Origin: Guptibacillus hwajinpoensis
GTDB lineage: Bacteria > Bacillota > Bacilli > Bacillales > Bacillaceae_O
Length of the DNA stretch: 64,000 bases
Direction of reading: 5' to 3'
Assembly: GCA_016841765.1 (NCBI GenBank)
Contig: JAENYN010000019.1
Coordinates: forward strand, 1-64,000
Shown: one piece after another, positions 1 to 8,451 of the stretch
How positions within the stretch are numbered: the stretch's first letter is position 1
Layout of the letters: every line of letters begins with the position of its first letter
Translations under genes and position numbers: made by a program
Notes under the pieces: generated by a model
The model's database searches: none
Told to the model about the DNA's origin: nothing
Seen by the model: the letters and a program-made list of their open reading frames with translations, nothing else

Positions 1-20
1 GAGGCTTTCAGCCGTAGAGC

Positions 21-48
21 AAACCACCCGTTCTCACGGGTGGTTTTG
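21..48 (+). terminator. Rho-independent terminator of the gene left of the window
   Basis: AAACCACCCGT and ACGGGTGGTTT form a perfect stem around a TCTC loop and end in a T tract. The gene it serves lies outside the window. In Bacillus secG commonly follows eno, so an enolase terminator is a guess only. Confidence 0.75.
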
Positions 49-83
49 ATTATGTCCAGGGGAACGACCTCCAGAACAGTCAC

Positions 84-208
84 AATGCCAGGCATTATCC
101 CACTGGATGACCCCCCAGAGAATGCCTGGCATTAAATGAGCACCAAACAACATCCGAAAGCATCCCTGATATTGCAGAAGTTTATTGCCTCGCAATTGCC
201 AGGCAATA
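84..208. repeat. Three short palindromes of the type AATGCCWGGCATT
   Basis: Near-identical palindromes occur at about 84-96 (AATGCCAGGCATT), 120-132 (AATGCCTGGCATT) and 195-207 (ATTGCCAGGCAAT), between the upstream terminator and secG. The GGCAWT cores lie 37 and 74 bp apart. No gene is visible here and the ORF-track entries are antisense shadows. Function is unknown. Confidence 0.5.
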
Positions 209-325
209 AAAACCCCTCCGAAATCCGCCTGCATCTGCTCACGGCCCGCTTTTTCCTATTGTCCTTGCCCCCATAATATGCTACATTTATTGTATGGTAT
301 TGTGCGAATTTAGGAGGTGTAGGAT

Positions 326-562
326 GTGCTGCATACGATTTCAATCATCCTTTTAATTTTGGTCAGCCTTGGGCTGATTACGATGGTTCTGTTGCAATCC
401 GGTAAAAGTGCCGGTCTTTCCGGGGCGATTTCCGGTGGCGCAGAACAGTTATTCGGCAAGCAAAAAGCGCGCGGCATTGACGCTGTGCTTCATCGCATAA
501 CAGTTGTTTTATCGGTATTATTCTTCGTTCTCACAATTGCAGTAGCTTATCTTGGTGCATAA
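326..562 (+). CDS. secG: Preprotein translocase subunit SecG
   Basis: This 78-residue membrane protein is the small accessory subunit of the SecYEG channel, which helps SecA-driven export of unfolded proteins. Two hydrophobic helices (about residues 2-22 and 55-77) flank the conserved glycine-rich loop containing [17 protein letters not shown], the family signature. The start is GTG at 326 behind TAGGAGGTGTAGG. An ATG two bases earlier is in another frame. Length is normal for the family. It precedes the carboxylesterase and rnr, the usual Bacillus order, and its own terminator follows. Confidence 0.95.
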   Translation: MLHTISIILLILVSLGLITMVLLQSGKSAGLSGAISGGAEQLFGKQKARGIDAVLHRITVVLSVLFFVLTIAVAYLGA

Positions 563-573
563 CGGAAGACCGG

Positions 574-604
574 ACAGCAGGGCATTTCGCCCTGCTGTTT
601 TTGC
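574..604 (+). terminator. Terminator of secG
   Basis: ACAGCAGGGC and GCCCTGCTGT form a 10-bp stem around ATTTC followed by TTTTTG, 11 bases after the secG stop. The esterase gene downstream therefore probably has its own promoter. Confidence 0.85.
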
Positions 605-654
605 TTTGTTTTACAGCGGATAAATAATGGTGTTGTTTTTGGCCGCCGGCGATA

Positions 655-770
655 TGGCAGGAAAGCTTCTCGCTGCCGCGTGAAAGCGTCCTTGCATGGC
701 GTGAAAGACGATGGTTATGGCGTGAAAACACCCAAAAACATCATGAAAGAGAGCCGTTCGGCGTACATAT
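655..770 (+). repeat. 21-bp phased GGCGTGAAA array A
   Basis: Five recognisable units begin at 655, 676, 697, 718 and 739, exactly 21 bp apart, with a degenerate sixth near 759. Two are perfect TGGCGTGAAA; the others are TGGCAGGAAA, CCGCGTGAAA and CATCATGAAA. The 11 bases after each core vary. The array fills the secG-esterase gap. ORFs called across it (611..844 minus and 680..940 plus) have no ribosome site and look spurious. Confidence 0.75.
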
Positions 771-988
771 CCCTTTGCGGTTTTGGTTTTGCAGGTGACG
801 AAAGACGCAATGATAAAAACGGGGCTGGTTATCCATACGTTCACGATTATGGGAAGTTGTTTTCGGGAATAGTTGGTAAAGAGAAAACGGACGGAATAAG
901 TGTATCTTTAGACGCTTTTATGCATGGAAGGTACAATTGATAATTGGATACTAAAAGTGATTCATGAAAGACAAGGAGACGAGTTGTT

Positions 989-1732
989 ATGAAAATTGTT
1001 GCACCTAAACCATTTACATTCGAAGGCGGCAAGCGTGCCGTTCTGCTGCTTCACGGTTTTACCGGCAATACGGCTGATGTGCGGATGCTGGGCCGGTTTT
1101 TGCAGAAAAAAGGATATACGGCCCATGCCCCGCTTTACAGGGGCCATGGTGTTGAACCGGAAGAGCTTGTGAAATATACAGCCGAGGACTGGTGGCAGGA
1201 TGTGCTGGACGGCTATAATCACCTGAAAGACAGCGGGCATGAGGAGATTGCGGCTGTCGGACTGTCGCTTGGCGGTATTTTCTCTTTGAAACTGGGTTAT
1301 TCTAAACCTGTGAAAGCCGTCATTCCGATGTGTTCGCCAATCACGCCGAACTATGACCGCATGTCGGGCGGAATCCGCCGCTTTGCTCAGGAATACAAGA
1401 GCAAGGTCGGCAAAAGTGAAGAGGAAATCAAAGAGGAAATGGAAGCATTCGAGGGAACAGAGGAAAAGACACTGAAAAGCCTTGACAAACTTATCAGGGA
1501 TGTCCGTTCCCATATCGATATGATTTACGCACCGACATTTGTGGTGCAAGGCAGGCTGGATCATATGATCGATCTTGACAGTGCGAACATTATCCATGAT
1601 GAAGTGGAAGCTCACAAAAAGAAATTGAAATGGTATGAAGAATCCGGCCATGCCATCACGCTTGATAAACAGCGTGATGAAGTCGAACAGGACGTATATG
1701 AGTTTTTGGAGGAATTGGACTGGTCTGAATAA
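989..1732 (+). CDS. Carboxylesterase, Est30/YvaK type
   Basis: This 247-residue alpha/beta hydrolase cleaves short- to medium-chain esters and is cytosolic, with no signal peptide. The oxyanion-hole motif LLHGFTG is near residue 21. The nucleophile elbow GLSLGG places the serine at residue 93, with likely acid Asp191 (GRLD) and His221 (GHAITLD). This closely matches the spacing of the Geobacillus Est30 triad. The ATG follows AAGGAGACGAGTTGTT. Its position between secG and rnr is conserved in Bacillus. The true substrate is not known for the family. Confidence 0.9.
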   Translation: MKIVAPKPFTFEGGKRAVLLLHGFTGNTADVRMLGRFLQKKGYTAHAPLYRGHGVEPEELVKYTAEDWWQDVLDGYNHLKDSGHEEIAAVGLSLGGIFSLKLGYSKPVKAVIPMCSPITPNYDRMSGGIRRFAQEYKSKVGKSEEEIKEEMEAFEGTEEKTLKSLDKLIRDVRSHIDMIYAPTFVVQGRLDHMIDLDSANIIHDEVEAHKKKLKWYEESGHAITLDKQRDEVEQDVYEFLEELDWSE

Positions 1733-1797
1733 AGGCCATAGGCTGCCGGCTGAAAATGGTTCCGGCAGCCCTCCAATTTACATAAGGAGGGAAGCAG

Positions 1798-4143
1798 ATG
1801 GAGACCGATCAGCGTATCGAACAGCTGTTATCGTTTATGAGAGAAGAAGCATACAAGCCCCTGACTGTGCAGGAGCTTGAAGAAGCACTTGGCATGGAAG
1901 ATTCTGCAGAATTCAAGGAATTTGTGAAGGTGCTTGTCCAGATGGAGGAACAGGGCCTGATTGTACGGACGAGGAGCAACCGTTATGGCATACCGGAAAA
2001 AATGAACCTTCTACGCGGAAAAGTGATCAGCCATGCCCGAGGTTTTGCGTTTGTAAAGCCTGAACAGGAAGGCATGGAAGACATCTTTATCCCGCCAAAT
2101 GAAGTGAACAGCGCCATGAACGGCGACCGGGTGCTTGTGCGCGTGAGTCCGCGCCAGTCGGGCTCCAGGCAGGAAGGTGTCATTATCCGGATCCTTGAGC
2201 GCGGCGTCAAGCAGGTTGTAGGAACCTACCAGGAAAGCCGCAATTTCGGATTTGTGCTGCCGGACGACAAGCGGATCACCAATGACATTTTCATTCCGAA
2301 AGGATCGACCAACGGAGCAGTCGACGGGCACAAGGTTGTCGCGAAACTCGTCAGCTATCCGGAAGGCCGGATGAGTGCCGAAGGTGAAATCATTGAAATC
2401 CTTGGTCATAAAAACGATCCGGGCATCGATATTTTATCCATCATTTACAAACACGGGCTTCCGGGTGAATTTCCGGAAGAAGCGCTCGAACAGGCCAATT
2501 CGGTACCTGATGAAGTGCCGGAAGAAGAAATGAAAAACAGGCGCGACCTCCGCGACCAGACGATTGTCACAATCGACGGGGCAGATGCCAAGGATTTGGA
2601 TGATGCCGTCACGGTAACAAAACTGGACAACGGCAATTACAAGCTCGGCGTCCATATTGCCGATGTTTCCCACTATGTGAAAGAAGGCTCGCCGATTGAT
2701 GTGGAAGCATACGAGCGCGGGACAAGTGTCTATCTCGTCGACCGCGTCATCCCGATGATTCCGCATCGGCTCTCAAACGGCATCTGCAGCCTGAATCCGA
2801 AGGTGAACCGCCTCACGCTCTCCTGCGAAATGGAAATCAATCCGCAGGGCGAAGTCGTGAATCATGAGATTTTCCAGAGTGTCATTAAAACGACCGAGCG
2901 GATGACGTATCAAAATGTGCGCAAAATCCTTGAGGACCGCGACGAAGAAGTGATGGAACAGTATAAAAATCTTGTCCCGATGTTCGAGCTAATGGGCGAA
3001 CTCGCCAGCATTCTTACTAAAAAACGGATGGCGCGCGGCGCGATCGACTTTGATTTTAGCGAAGCAAAAATCATTGTCGACGAAGACAGCCATCCGACAG
3101 ACGTGGTGCTGCGCGAGCGGTCAGTTGCAGAACGCCTCATCGAAGAGTTCATGCTGGCTGCCAACGAAACGGTCGCAGAGCATTTCCACTGGATGGACGT
3201 GCCGTTCATCTACCGGATCCATGAAGACCCGAACGAGGAAAAACTGCATAAGTTCTTTGAGTTCATCACCAACTTCGGTTATGTCGTGAAAGGATCGGCC
3301 AATGACATCCACCCGCGGGCGCTGCAGAAGATCATTGATGAAATAGAAGGGACACCGGAAGAAACAGTGATCTCGACTGTCATGCTCCGGTCGATGCAGC
3401 AGGCGAAGTATTCGGCAGAAAGCCTTGGTCACTTCGGTTTATCGGCAGAGTTCTACACACATTTCACGTCGCCGATCCGGCGTTATCCGGACTTGATCGT
3501 CCACCGCCTGATCCGCGAATATCTCATCAAGAAAAATGTGGATGAAAAGACACGCAGCAACTGGGCTAACAAGCTGCCGGAAATCGCCGATCACACTTCG
3601 GAAATGGAGCGGCGGGCGGTTGATGCCGAACGTGAAACCGATGATTTGAAAAAAGCTGAGTATATGGAAGATAAAATCGGTGAAGAGTTTGACGGCATGA
3701 TCAGTTCAGTTACGAACTTCGGCCTGTTCGTCGAGCTGCCGAACACCATTGAAGGCCTTGTCCATGTCAGCTACCTGACAGACGATTACTACCGCTATGA
3801 TGAGCAGCATTACGCGATGATCGGGGAGCGGACCGGCAAAGTGTTCCGAATCGGGGATGAAATCACGGTCAGGGTCATCAACGTCAATAAAGATGAACGC
3901 GCCATCGACTTTGAAGTCGTCGGCATGAAAGGAACACCGAAACGGCGGAGCGGAGAAGCGCCAAAAGTGATTCAGAGCGGAAACCGCGGCAATAAAGGCG
4001 GCGGCAAGCCAGGAAACGGCAAAGAACAGGGAAAATCCAAAAAAGGCCGCGGGAAAGCGAAAGCGGCCAAGGATAAAAAAGGCAACGGCAATAAACCGTT
4101 TTACCAGAACGTTGCCAAGAAGAAAAAGAAAAAGCGCAAGTAA
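1798..4143 (+). CDS. rnr: Ribonuclease R
   Basis: This 781-residue processive 3'-5' exoribonuclease degrades structured RNA and acts with SmpB-tmRNA in clearing non-stop mRNA. Domains in order are an N-terminal winged helix (about 1-65), two cold-shock-like OB folds (about 70-225), the RNB catalytic domain (about 250-580) and S1 (about 625-700, [16 protein letters not shown]). The RNB domain carries the Asp-rich metal motif [13 protein letters not shown] near residue 260. A Lys/Gly-rich tail (about 715-781) is typical of RNase R. TAAGGAGGGAAGCAG precedes the ATG. It lies directly upstream of smpB and ssrA, which fits its role. Confidence 0.97.
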   Translation: METDQRIEQLLSFMREEAYKPLTVQELEEALGMEDSAEFKEFVKVLVQMEEQGLIVRTRSNRYGIPEKMNLLRGKVISHARGFAFVKPEQEGMEDIFIPPNEVNSAMNGDRVLVRVSPRQSGSRQEGVIIRILERGVKQVVGTYQESRNFGFVLPDDKRITNDIFIPKGSTNGAVDGHKVVAKLVSYPEGRMSAEGEIIEILGHKNDPGIDILSIIYKHGLPGEFPEEALEQANSVPDEVPEEEMKNRRDLRDQTIVTIDGADAKDLDDAVTVTKLDNGNYKLGVHIADVSHYVKEGSPIDVEAYERGTSVYLVDRVIPMIPHRLSNGICSLNPKVNRLTLSCEMEINPQGEVVNHEIFQSVIKTTERMTYQNVRKILEDRDEEVMEQYKNLVPMFELMGELASILTKKRMARGAIDFDFSEAKIIVDEDSHPTDVVLRERSVAERLIEEFMLAANETVAEHFHWMDVPFIYRIHEDPNEEKLHKFFEFITNFGYVVKGSANDIHPRALQKIIDEIEGTPEETVISTVMLRSMQQAKYSAESLGHFGLSAEFYTHFTSPIRRYPDLIVHRLIREYLIKKNVDEKTRSNWANKLPEIADHTSEMERRAVDAERETDDLKKAEYMEDKIGEEFDGMISSVTNFGLFVELPNTIEGLVHVSYLTDDYYRYDEQHYAMIGERTGKVFRIGDEITVRVINVNKDERAIDFEVVGMKGTPKRRSGEAPKVIQSGNRGNKGGGKPGNGKEQGKSKKGRGKAKAAKDKKGNGNKPFYQNVAKKKKKKRK

Positions 4144-4148
4144 TGGAT

Positions 4149-4188
4149 AGAGCAGCTGATTGTGACCGGTCGGCTGCTCTTGTGTTTT
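4149..4188 (+). terminator. Terminator after rnr
   Basis: AGAGCAGC and GCTGCTCT form an 8-bp stem with a 16-base loop, then TGTGTTTT. It starts six bases after the rnr stop. The T tract is imperfect, so some read-through to smpB is possible. Confidence 0.6.
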
Positions 4189-4214
4189 GAGTGAAAAAGG
4201 GCATGATAACACGT

Positions 4215-4285
4215 TTAAACAAACGTTTATTTAGCCGCCGCTCCCTTCAGCTATCAAAGGCTGGATCATTGTTAAACAAACGTTT
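4215..4285. promoter_or_regulatory. Paired TTAAACAAACGTTT sites upstream of smpB
   Basis: TTAAACAAACGTTT occurs twice as an exact direct repeat (4215-4228 and 4272-4285). Each copy contains the near-palindrome CAAACGTTTR. They lie in the rnr-smpB gap, upstream of an apparent -10 region (GATATAATAT near 4342-4351). The form suggests an operator for a dimeric repressor, but no known consensus was matched with certainty. Confidence 0.4.
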
Positions 4286-4383
4286 GCTTAATTCTTTAGC
4301 CAGCTATCCCCCTTCGGTTTTCTTTCATTTAAGCAGTCATTTTGATATAATATAAGTTACGGTTAGACGAGGAGGCAGAAGAC

Positions 4384-4854
4384 ATGGCACGACGAGATAA
4401 CAATGTTTTAGCACAAAACCGTAAAGCAAGGCATGACTATCATGTTGAGGAAACGTTCGAGGCCGGCATCGTCCTGCAGGGGACAGAAATCAAGTCGCTC
4501 CGGGCCGGAAAGGCGAACTTGAAAGACTCGTTTGCCCGTGTTGAAAACGGGGAAGTGTTCCTTCATAACATGCATATCAGCCCATATGAGCAGGGGAACC
4601 GTTACAATCATGATCCGCTTCGTACGCGGAAGCTTCTGCTTCATAAAAAAGAGATCAGCAAGCTGATCGGCCTTTCAAAAGAAGAGGGATACACGCTCGT
4701 ACCGCTTAAAATGTATATCAAGCACGGCTATGCGAAAGTGCTGCTTGGTGTTGCCAAAGGTAAAAAGAAATTCGATAAGCGTGAAGACTTGAAGCGGAAA
4801 GAAGCGAAACGTGAAATCCAGCGGTCAGTAAAAGAGAAGCTGCGCGGCCTGTAA
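4384..4854 (+). CDS. smpB: SsrA-binding protein SmpB
   Basis: This 156-residue RNA-binding protein carries tmRNA into stalled ribosomes for trans-translation. Family signatures are [18 protein letters not shown] at the N terminus and [18 protein letters not shown] (about residues 33-51), the OB-fold tmRNA-binding surface. The Lys/Arg-rich C-terminal tail (GKKKFDKRE and [20 protein letters not shown]) occupies the empty mRNA channel. The start is ATG behind GAGGAGGCAGAAGAC. The partner RNA ssrA lies about 160 bp downstream, and rnr, which degrades the released mRNA, lies upstream. Confidence 0.97.
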   Translation: MARRDNNVLAQNRKARHDYHVEETFEAGIVLQGTEIKSLRAGKANLKDSFARVENGEVFLHNMHISPYEQGNRYNHDPLRTRKLLLHKKEISKLIGLSKEEGYTLVPLKMYIKHGYAKVLLGVAKGKKKFDKREDLKRKEAKREIQRSVKEKLRGL

Positions 4855-4897
4855 AGAAGATTTCCACCTATTGGCGGAAGGATTCCGTATAAAAGAC

Positions 4898-4925
4898 TTG
4901 AAAATAAGAACAAATGTGCTATAAT
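4898..4925 (+). promoter_or_regulatory. Sigma-A promoter of ssrA
   Basis: TTGAAA at 4898 and TATAAT at 4920 are separated by 16 bp. They would start a precursor about 85 bases before the mature tmRNA. That leader holds a hairpin (AACCGAA...ATAGATCA / TGATCTAT...TCGGTT, about 4961-4999) that could guide 5' processing. Confidence 0.65.
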
Positions 4926-5015
4926 AGGTAGTGTCGTTGAGATAAACAACGCACATTGATAACCGAATATAGATCATAAGCTGATCTATCCGTTTCGGTT
5001 CTCCACTTTCATATT

Positions 5016-5369
5016 GGGGACGATCCGGATTCGACAGGGGTAGGTCGAGCTTAAGTTGCGAGCCGAGTCGGCAATCTCGTTAAACTGCCAACGCCTATAA
5101 CTGGCAAAGAAAACAATTTCGCATTAGCAGCGTAAGCTGACTAATGGATCCTCCCTCCATCGCCCGTGTGGTAGGGTCAGGGTCCCAAATTAAGCGGGCT
5201 ACGCCGGATTCCGCCGTCTGAGGATGAAGGAAGAGAACAATCAGGCTAGCTGCACGGAAGCCCGTCGATAGGCCGAAGTGTCAGCGAATCGCCAATATAT
5301 CGACTACGCTCGTAGATACTTAAGTGCCGATGCTTCTGGACGTGGGTTCGACTCCCACCGTCTCCACCA
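5016..5369 (+). ncRNA. ssrA: Transfer-messenger RNA (tmRNA, SsrA)
   Basis: The 354-base gene starts GGGGACGATCCGGATTCGAC and ends with the T arm GGGTTCGACTCCC and an encoded CCA. Its ends pair into the alanine-acceptor-like domain. The tag frame at 5103-5135 reads GKENNFALAA then TAA, giving AGKENNFALAA with the tmRNA-borne alanine. The ALAA end is the ClpXP-type degron. At 11 residues this tag is shorter than the 15-residue B. subtilis one. smpB and rnr are adjacent upstream. Confidence 0.97.
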
Positions 5370-5397
5370 AATACATATTTGGTGGTTTTTTATTTTT
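5364..5397 (+). terminator. Terminator of ssrA
   Basis: CCACCAAATA and TATTTGGTGG pair around CA and run into TTTTTTATTTTT. The left arm overlaps the CCA end of the tmRNA. Confidence 0.85.
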
Positions 5398-5489
5398 GTG
5401 TGTAACGTAAAGCATAAGATTTCCAAATGGACAGTTTATGCTTTACAGATATGAATAAATGCGAATTACACAAAATGCACTGTCTTTTT

Positions 5490-5972
5490 CTATAGAAAAA
5501 CATGTAAAAGCAAAAATCCGAAAAATACGAATGCCATTGTATAGTGAAATCTCCTTCTTCTCCCCGATGCTTTCCATCTTCTCAATAGACCACTGTATAA
5601 CAGAACGATGAGAATGCTGATCGCGACACTGCCGCTTATTGTTTTGGCTCTCCAAAGATGTTCCAGATGTGCATAAATCATAATCGCGGCGTGAATCAAG
5701 ATTAGTAAGGAAGCGGTTACCGCGATAGGGATATGATACTTCATCATCTTTTTAGAAATTTTCGCAAGCTTAATCTTCACATTTCTGATTTTGCTTTTTC
5801 GGATGAGGAGGAATACGAAATACATATTGATGTTTATTAGAAATAAAACAAATGCGAACTGTGCGACTAATTTCCCTATTAATACAGCGCTGGAATCATA
5901 TCCTTGATACATACTCCACAATATAATGATGAAGATTGTTAGGAAATTTACCGTTAGCCATCGAGCAATCAT
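5490..5972 (-). CDS. Membrane protein with paired histidines, ferric reductase/cytochrome b-like
   Basis: This 160-residue protein is almost wholly hydrophobic, with about five helices. Two helices carry histidine pairs with equal spacing: YHIPIAVTASLLILIH and FHYTMAFVFFGFLLLH, each with 13 residues between the histidines. This arrangement is expected for two b haems bound between a helix pair, as in ferric-reductase-like and cytochrome b561-like domains. No flavin or NAD(P)H domain is attached, so an electron partner would be needed. The ATG follows GGAGGGGTGCG. It is monocistronic and leftward. The assignment is inferred from topology, with no close family name recognised. Confidence 0.6.
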   Translation of the reverse strand: MIARWLTVNFLTIFIIILWSMYQGYDSSAVLIGKLVAQFAFVLFLININMYFVFLLIRKSKIRNVKIKLAKISKKMMKYHIPIAVTASLLILIHAAIMIYAHLEHLWRAKTISGSVAISILIVLLYSGLLRRWKASGRRRRFHYTMAFVFFGFLLLHVFL

Positions 5973-6094
5973 CGCACCCCTCCGGTTTTAATCCAATATA
6001 ACATGTTTAAAAGCAGGTTCCTTTTTCGTTCATGAGGTTTTAAGTCTTTACCTTTTTTAAGTTGAGTATTATTTCTTTTACCTTTTTTGGTGCA

Positions 6095-6436
6095 TTAAAT
6101 ATTTTGAGCGTATTGATCATTAGGGGTTTTATTTAGCATGACATATATGCTTGCGTTTGATGAACCATTATTGGTAAATGCAAATTCTTCATTGCCGTCA
6201 CAGACAAGGACATCATCCTTTTGTGCAGGAACTTCTTTTCCGTTTATTGTAAAAGCGCCTTCTCCTTGTAAAACAAGTAAATAAACATTTGTGCCCGGAT
6301 GCTTATGTGCAGGCAAAGACTGACCAGGCTGAAAATTAAGAACAAATACTGTGCTTTCTTGTTCTTTGAAAATAATTCGTTTCGTAAACTTTTCGTTATT
6401 AAATTCAACATATTCGTTAAGGTTCTGTTTTTTCAT
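6095..6436 (-). CDS. Small single-domain cupin protein
   Basis: This 113-residue protein forms one cupin barrel. Motif 1 is seen as PGQSLPAHKHPGTNVYLLVLQGEG (the G-x5-H-x-H pattern with the downstream Glu replaced by other residues). Motif 2 (CDGNEEFAFTNNG) lacks the usual histidine, so metal binding may be weak or absent. The ORF-track start is a TTG five codons earlier, but GGGAGG lies between the two starts and fits the ATG at 6436. Such small cupins are often sensors or enzymes of unknown substrate. No operon partner is visible. Confidence 0.7.
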   Translation of the reverse strand: MKKQNLNEYVEFNNEKFTKRIIFKEQESTVFVLNFQPGQSLPAHKHPGTNVYLLVLQGEGAFTINGKEVPAQKDDVLVCDGNEEFAFTNNGSSNASIYVMLNKTPNDQYAQNI

Positions 6437-6533
6437 TTTTATTCCTCCCAATTCATCGTTTTTAAAATTTTGAATTCTTTTTTCAAGTATGTTTTTCCCT
6501 GCATGATGTAATTTAATCGTTTATTTATTGAAA

Positions 6534-6720
6534 AGGCTGTGTTAAAGCTCAATGATTTTTCACTAGTTGATTGGAGTGGAAGGTGCGAGACTCCTCGAAA
6601 CTAAAAACCAATTTAATTCGTGCGATGTCCATTCGAAGAAGCTCATTTAATGTCCTGCGGGACTAGCGGGACAGGTGAGCCCCCGCAGGAGCCATGCGCT
6701 ATGATGAGGCTCACCGCCCG
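6534..6720 (+). mobile_element. Degenerate MITE-like repeat, copy A, interrupted by 61 bp
   Basis: The left end (AGGCTGTGTTAAAGCTCAAT) and body (TTGGAGTGGAAGGTGCGAGACTCCT, CTGCGGGACTAGCGGGACAG) match the intact copy at 29665-29849. The body is split after GACTCCT by a 61-bp insertion (6596-6656) flanked by a CCT repeat, and the right end is lost after GGCTCACCGCC. The remaining gap to about 7000 shows no gene. Confidence 0.7.
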
Positions 6721-7002
6721 ATTAAGTGCCCATATATTGAATATGATGAAGTTGATTATTTAAATAAACATTATGAGATTTTTTAAGCGTTTCTACTTTT
6801 TCTCCTAAAGAAAAAGACTCGTTCCCTTTCTATTGAAAAGCTGCCTTTTTTTTCACCATGTTCGGCCGAGATGAAAGGAATTACTAAGGGGGTGCAGGTT
6901 CGCATACACCGGGGAGGAGAGATGCTTTTCTAGTGCAGCATACTCCTGAAGAATGCTGATTTTAATAAAGGGACGTTAAAACATATGGAGAACTTGTGCG
7001 AT

Positions 7003-7032
7003 AAAGAAAGGGCTCCCGAAGAGTGGAAGCCC
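7003..7032 (-). terminator. Terminator of the rhodanese-persulfide dioxygenase gene
   Basis: On the minus strand GGGCTTCC, loop ACTCTTC and GGGAGCCC are followed by TTTCTTTAT, about 35 bases after the stop at 7069. Confidence 0.7.
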
Positions 7033-7068
7033 ATTATGAAAGGATTTGTTTTTTTCAGCTTGCCTGAC

Positions 7069-8193
7069 TTACACAGCGCAGCGATTTGGACCCATTTCCA
7101 TTTCACGGCGTTCGTTCAAACTTGGATTGAGCTTGCCCATGTTCGTCTTGCGGATTTCCTGGTGACTGTTGGGCTGAGGCGGCAGGTCATCCGTGACAAG
7201 ATGTCTGAATTTTTCTTCTCCCTGTATGTTTAACCCTTCGTTTTTCTTATACAATTCCTCCAACTTTGCCAAAACCTTGCCGCTGTTATTTATTTCTTCC
7301 ATCGTTCCAAAGTGGGCAGGCAAGACGAGTAAGTCCTGCGACAGATCCTGATATCGGTCATATAACGTGTTATGCAAGTCATCGACCCAGTCTTCGGCTT
7401 TGCCAGCCAGGTCAGGGCGGCCAATGGATTCTACAAACAAAATATCACCTGTCAGCAAATACTTGTTATCCACAATGAAACTGGTGCTGCCGATCGTATG
7501 GCCCGGCGAGTAAAAAGCAGAAATGGTGACAGCATCTCCGACCGTTACCTCTGTACCATCCTGCAACTTATTATAGTCAAGTGCTACCCCCTCATCATCT
7601 TTTGGCGGGAAATAGTAGTCTGCATTGGCTTGGTCTGCCAGTGTTTTCCCTCCTGAAATATGGTCGGCATGAAGATGGGTATCCAACACAACCGTAATGG
7701 CTGCATTTTTTTCCTCAGCAAAATCCGTAAAGGTTTCTGTCATTCTGACAGGGTCGACAACAGCTGCTTCACGGTTGCTGATAATCATATACGAAAGGCA
7801 TCCTTTTCCAAGCCGCAGGAACTGATAGAGTTCACCTCCACCTGAAAGGTCCCCAATTTTAATCGGTTCAAGGTGCTCACTCCAGGCTGTCATTCCACCT
7901 TTCAAATAGGTGGCATTTTCCACACCTGCCTCTGTCAGCATTTTTACTGCATCCTGGGAAGAGACTCCTTTTGCACAAACTACGTAAATGGTCTGGTCTT
8001 CAGGAAGCTTATCTTTTACCTTATCCACCTGGTTCTCCAGTTGATTATAGGGAATATTCAAGCTATGGACATTTTCACCTTCGATCGTCCAATCTCTGTA
8101 GTCTGTCTCAGAACGGACGTCGAGGATGAACACTTCCTCTTTTACAAGGACTTTTTGGGCCAGTTTTTTTGCTGTCAGTGGTTTGAGTGACAA
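7069..8193 (-). CDS. Rhodanese - metallo-beta-lactamase persulfide dioxygenase fusion
   Basis: This 374-residue cytosolic enzyme probably oxidises low-molecular-weight persulfide to sulfite and moves sulfane sulfur with its rhodanese part. The N-terminal rhodanese domain (about 1-110) has FILDVRSETDYRDWTIEG and active loop VVCAKGVSSQ with its cysteine. The MBL domain (about 120-370) has THLHADHISGG, SPGHTIGST and LLTGDILF, the mononuclear-iron ETHE1-like ligand set. The order rhodanese-first differs from staphylococcal CstB, where the dioxygenase domain comes first. A related ArsR-rhodanese regulator lies 4 kb away (11919-12584). Confidence 0.85.
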   Translation of the reverse strand: MSLKPLTAKKLAQKVLVKEEVFILDVRSETDYRDWTIEGENVHSLNIPYNQLENQVDKVKDKLPEDQTIYVVCAKGVSSQDAVKMLTEAGVENATYLKGGMTAWSEHLEPIKIGDLSGGGELYQFLRLGKGCLSYMIISNREAAVVDPVRMTETFTDFAEEKNAAITVVLDTHLHADHISGGKTLADQANADYYFPPKDDEGVALDYNKLQDGTEVTVGDAVTISAFYSPGHTIGSTSFIVDNKYLLTGDILFVESIGRPDLAGKAEDWVDDLHNTLYDRYQDLSQDLLVLPAHFGTMEEINNSGKVLAKLEELYKKNEGLNIQGEEKFRHLVTDDLPPQPNSHQEIRKTNMGKLNPSLNERREMEMGPNRCAV

Positions 8194-8411
8194 TCCAATC
8201 CCTCCAATGGTAAGTAAATGTAATTGAAGGCTTGTTAAAGTTAAAAAGCTGAATCAAGGCGGCAACAAATTTTCCCTAAAAGCTATGATGAGACGTTTCT
8301 ATTAAAAATACCACACAAGGTACTATGATAAACGAAGAGTTCCTTTCCCTCATAATCGCACATCTCAATGAAGCAACGGTAAATGCCTCCTGTTGATAAA
8401 TTCTTATACGA

Positions 8412-8450
8412 TAAAAGAGGATTCCGGCATATTTACCGGAACCCCCTTTT
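8412..8450 (-). terminator. Terminator of the multicopper oxidase operon
   Basis: On the minus strand GGTTCCGG and CCGGAATCC flank TAAATATG, followed by TCTTTTAT. It begins immediately after the oxidase stop codon. Confidence 0.7.
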
Positions 8451-8451
8451 A

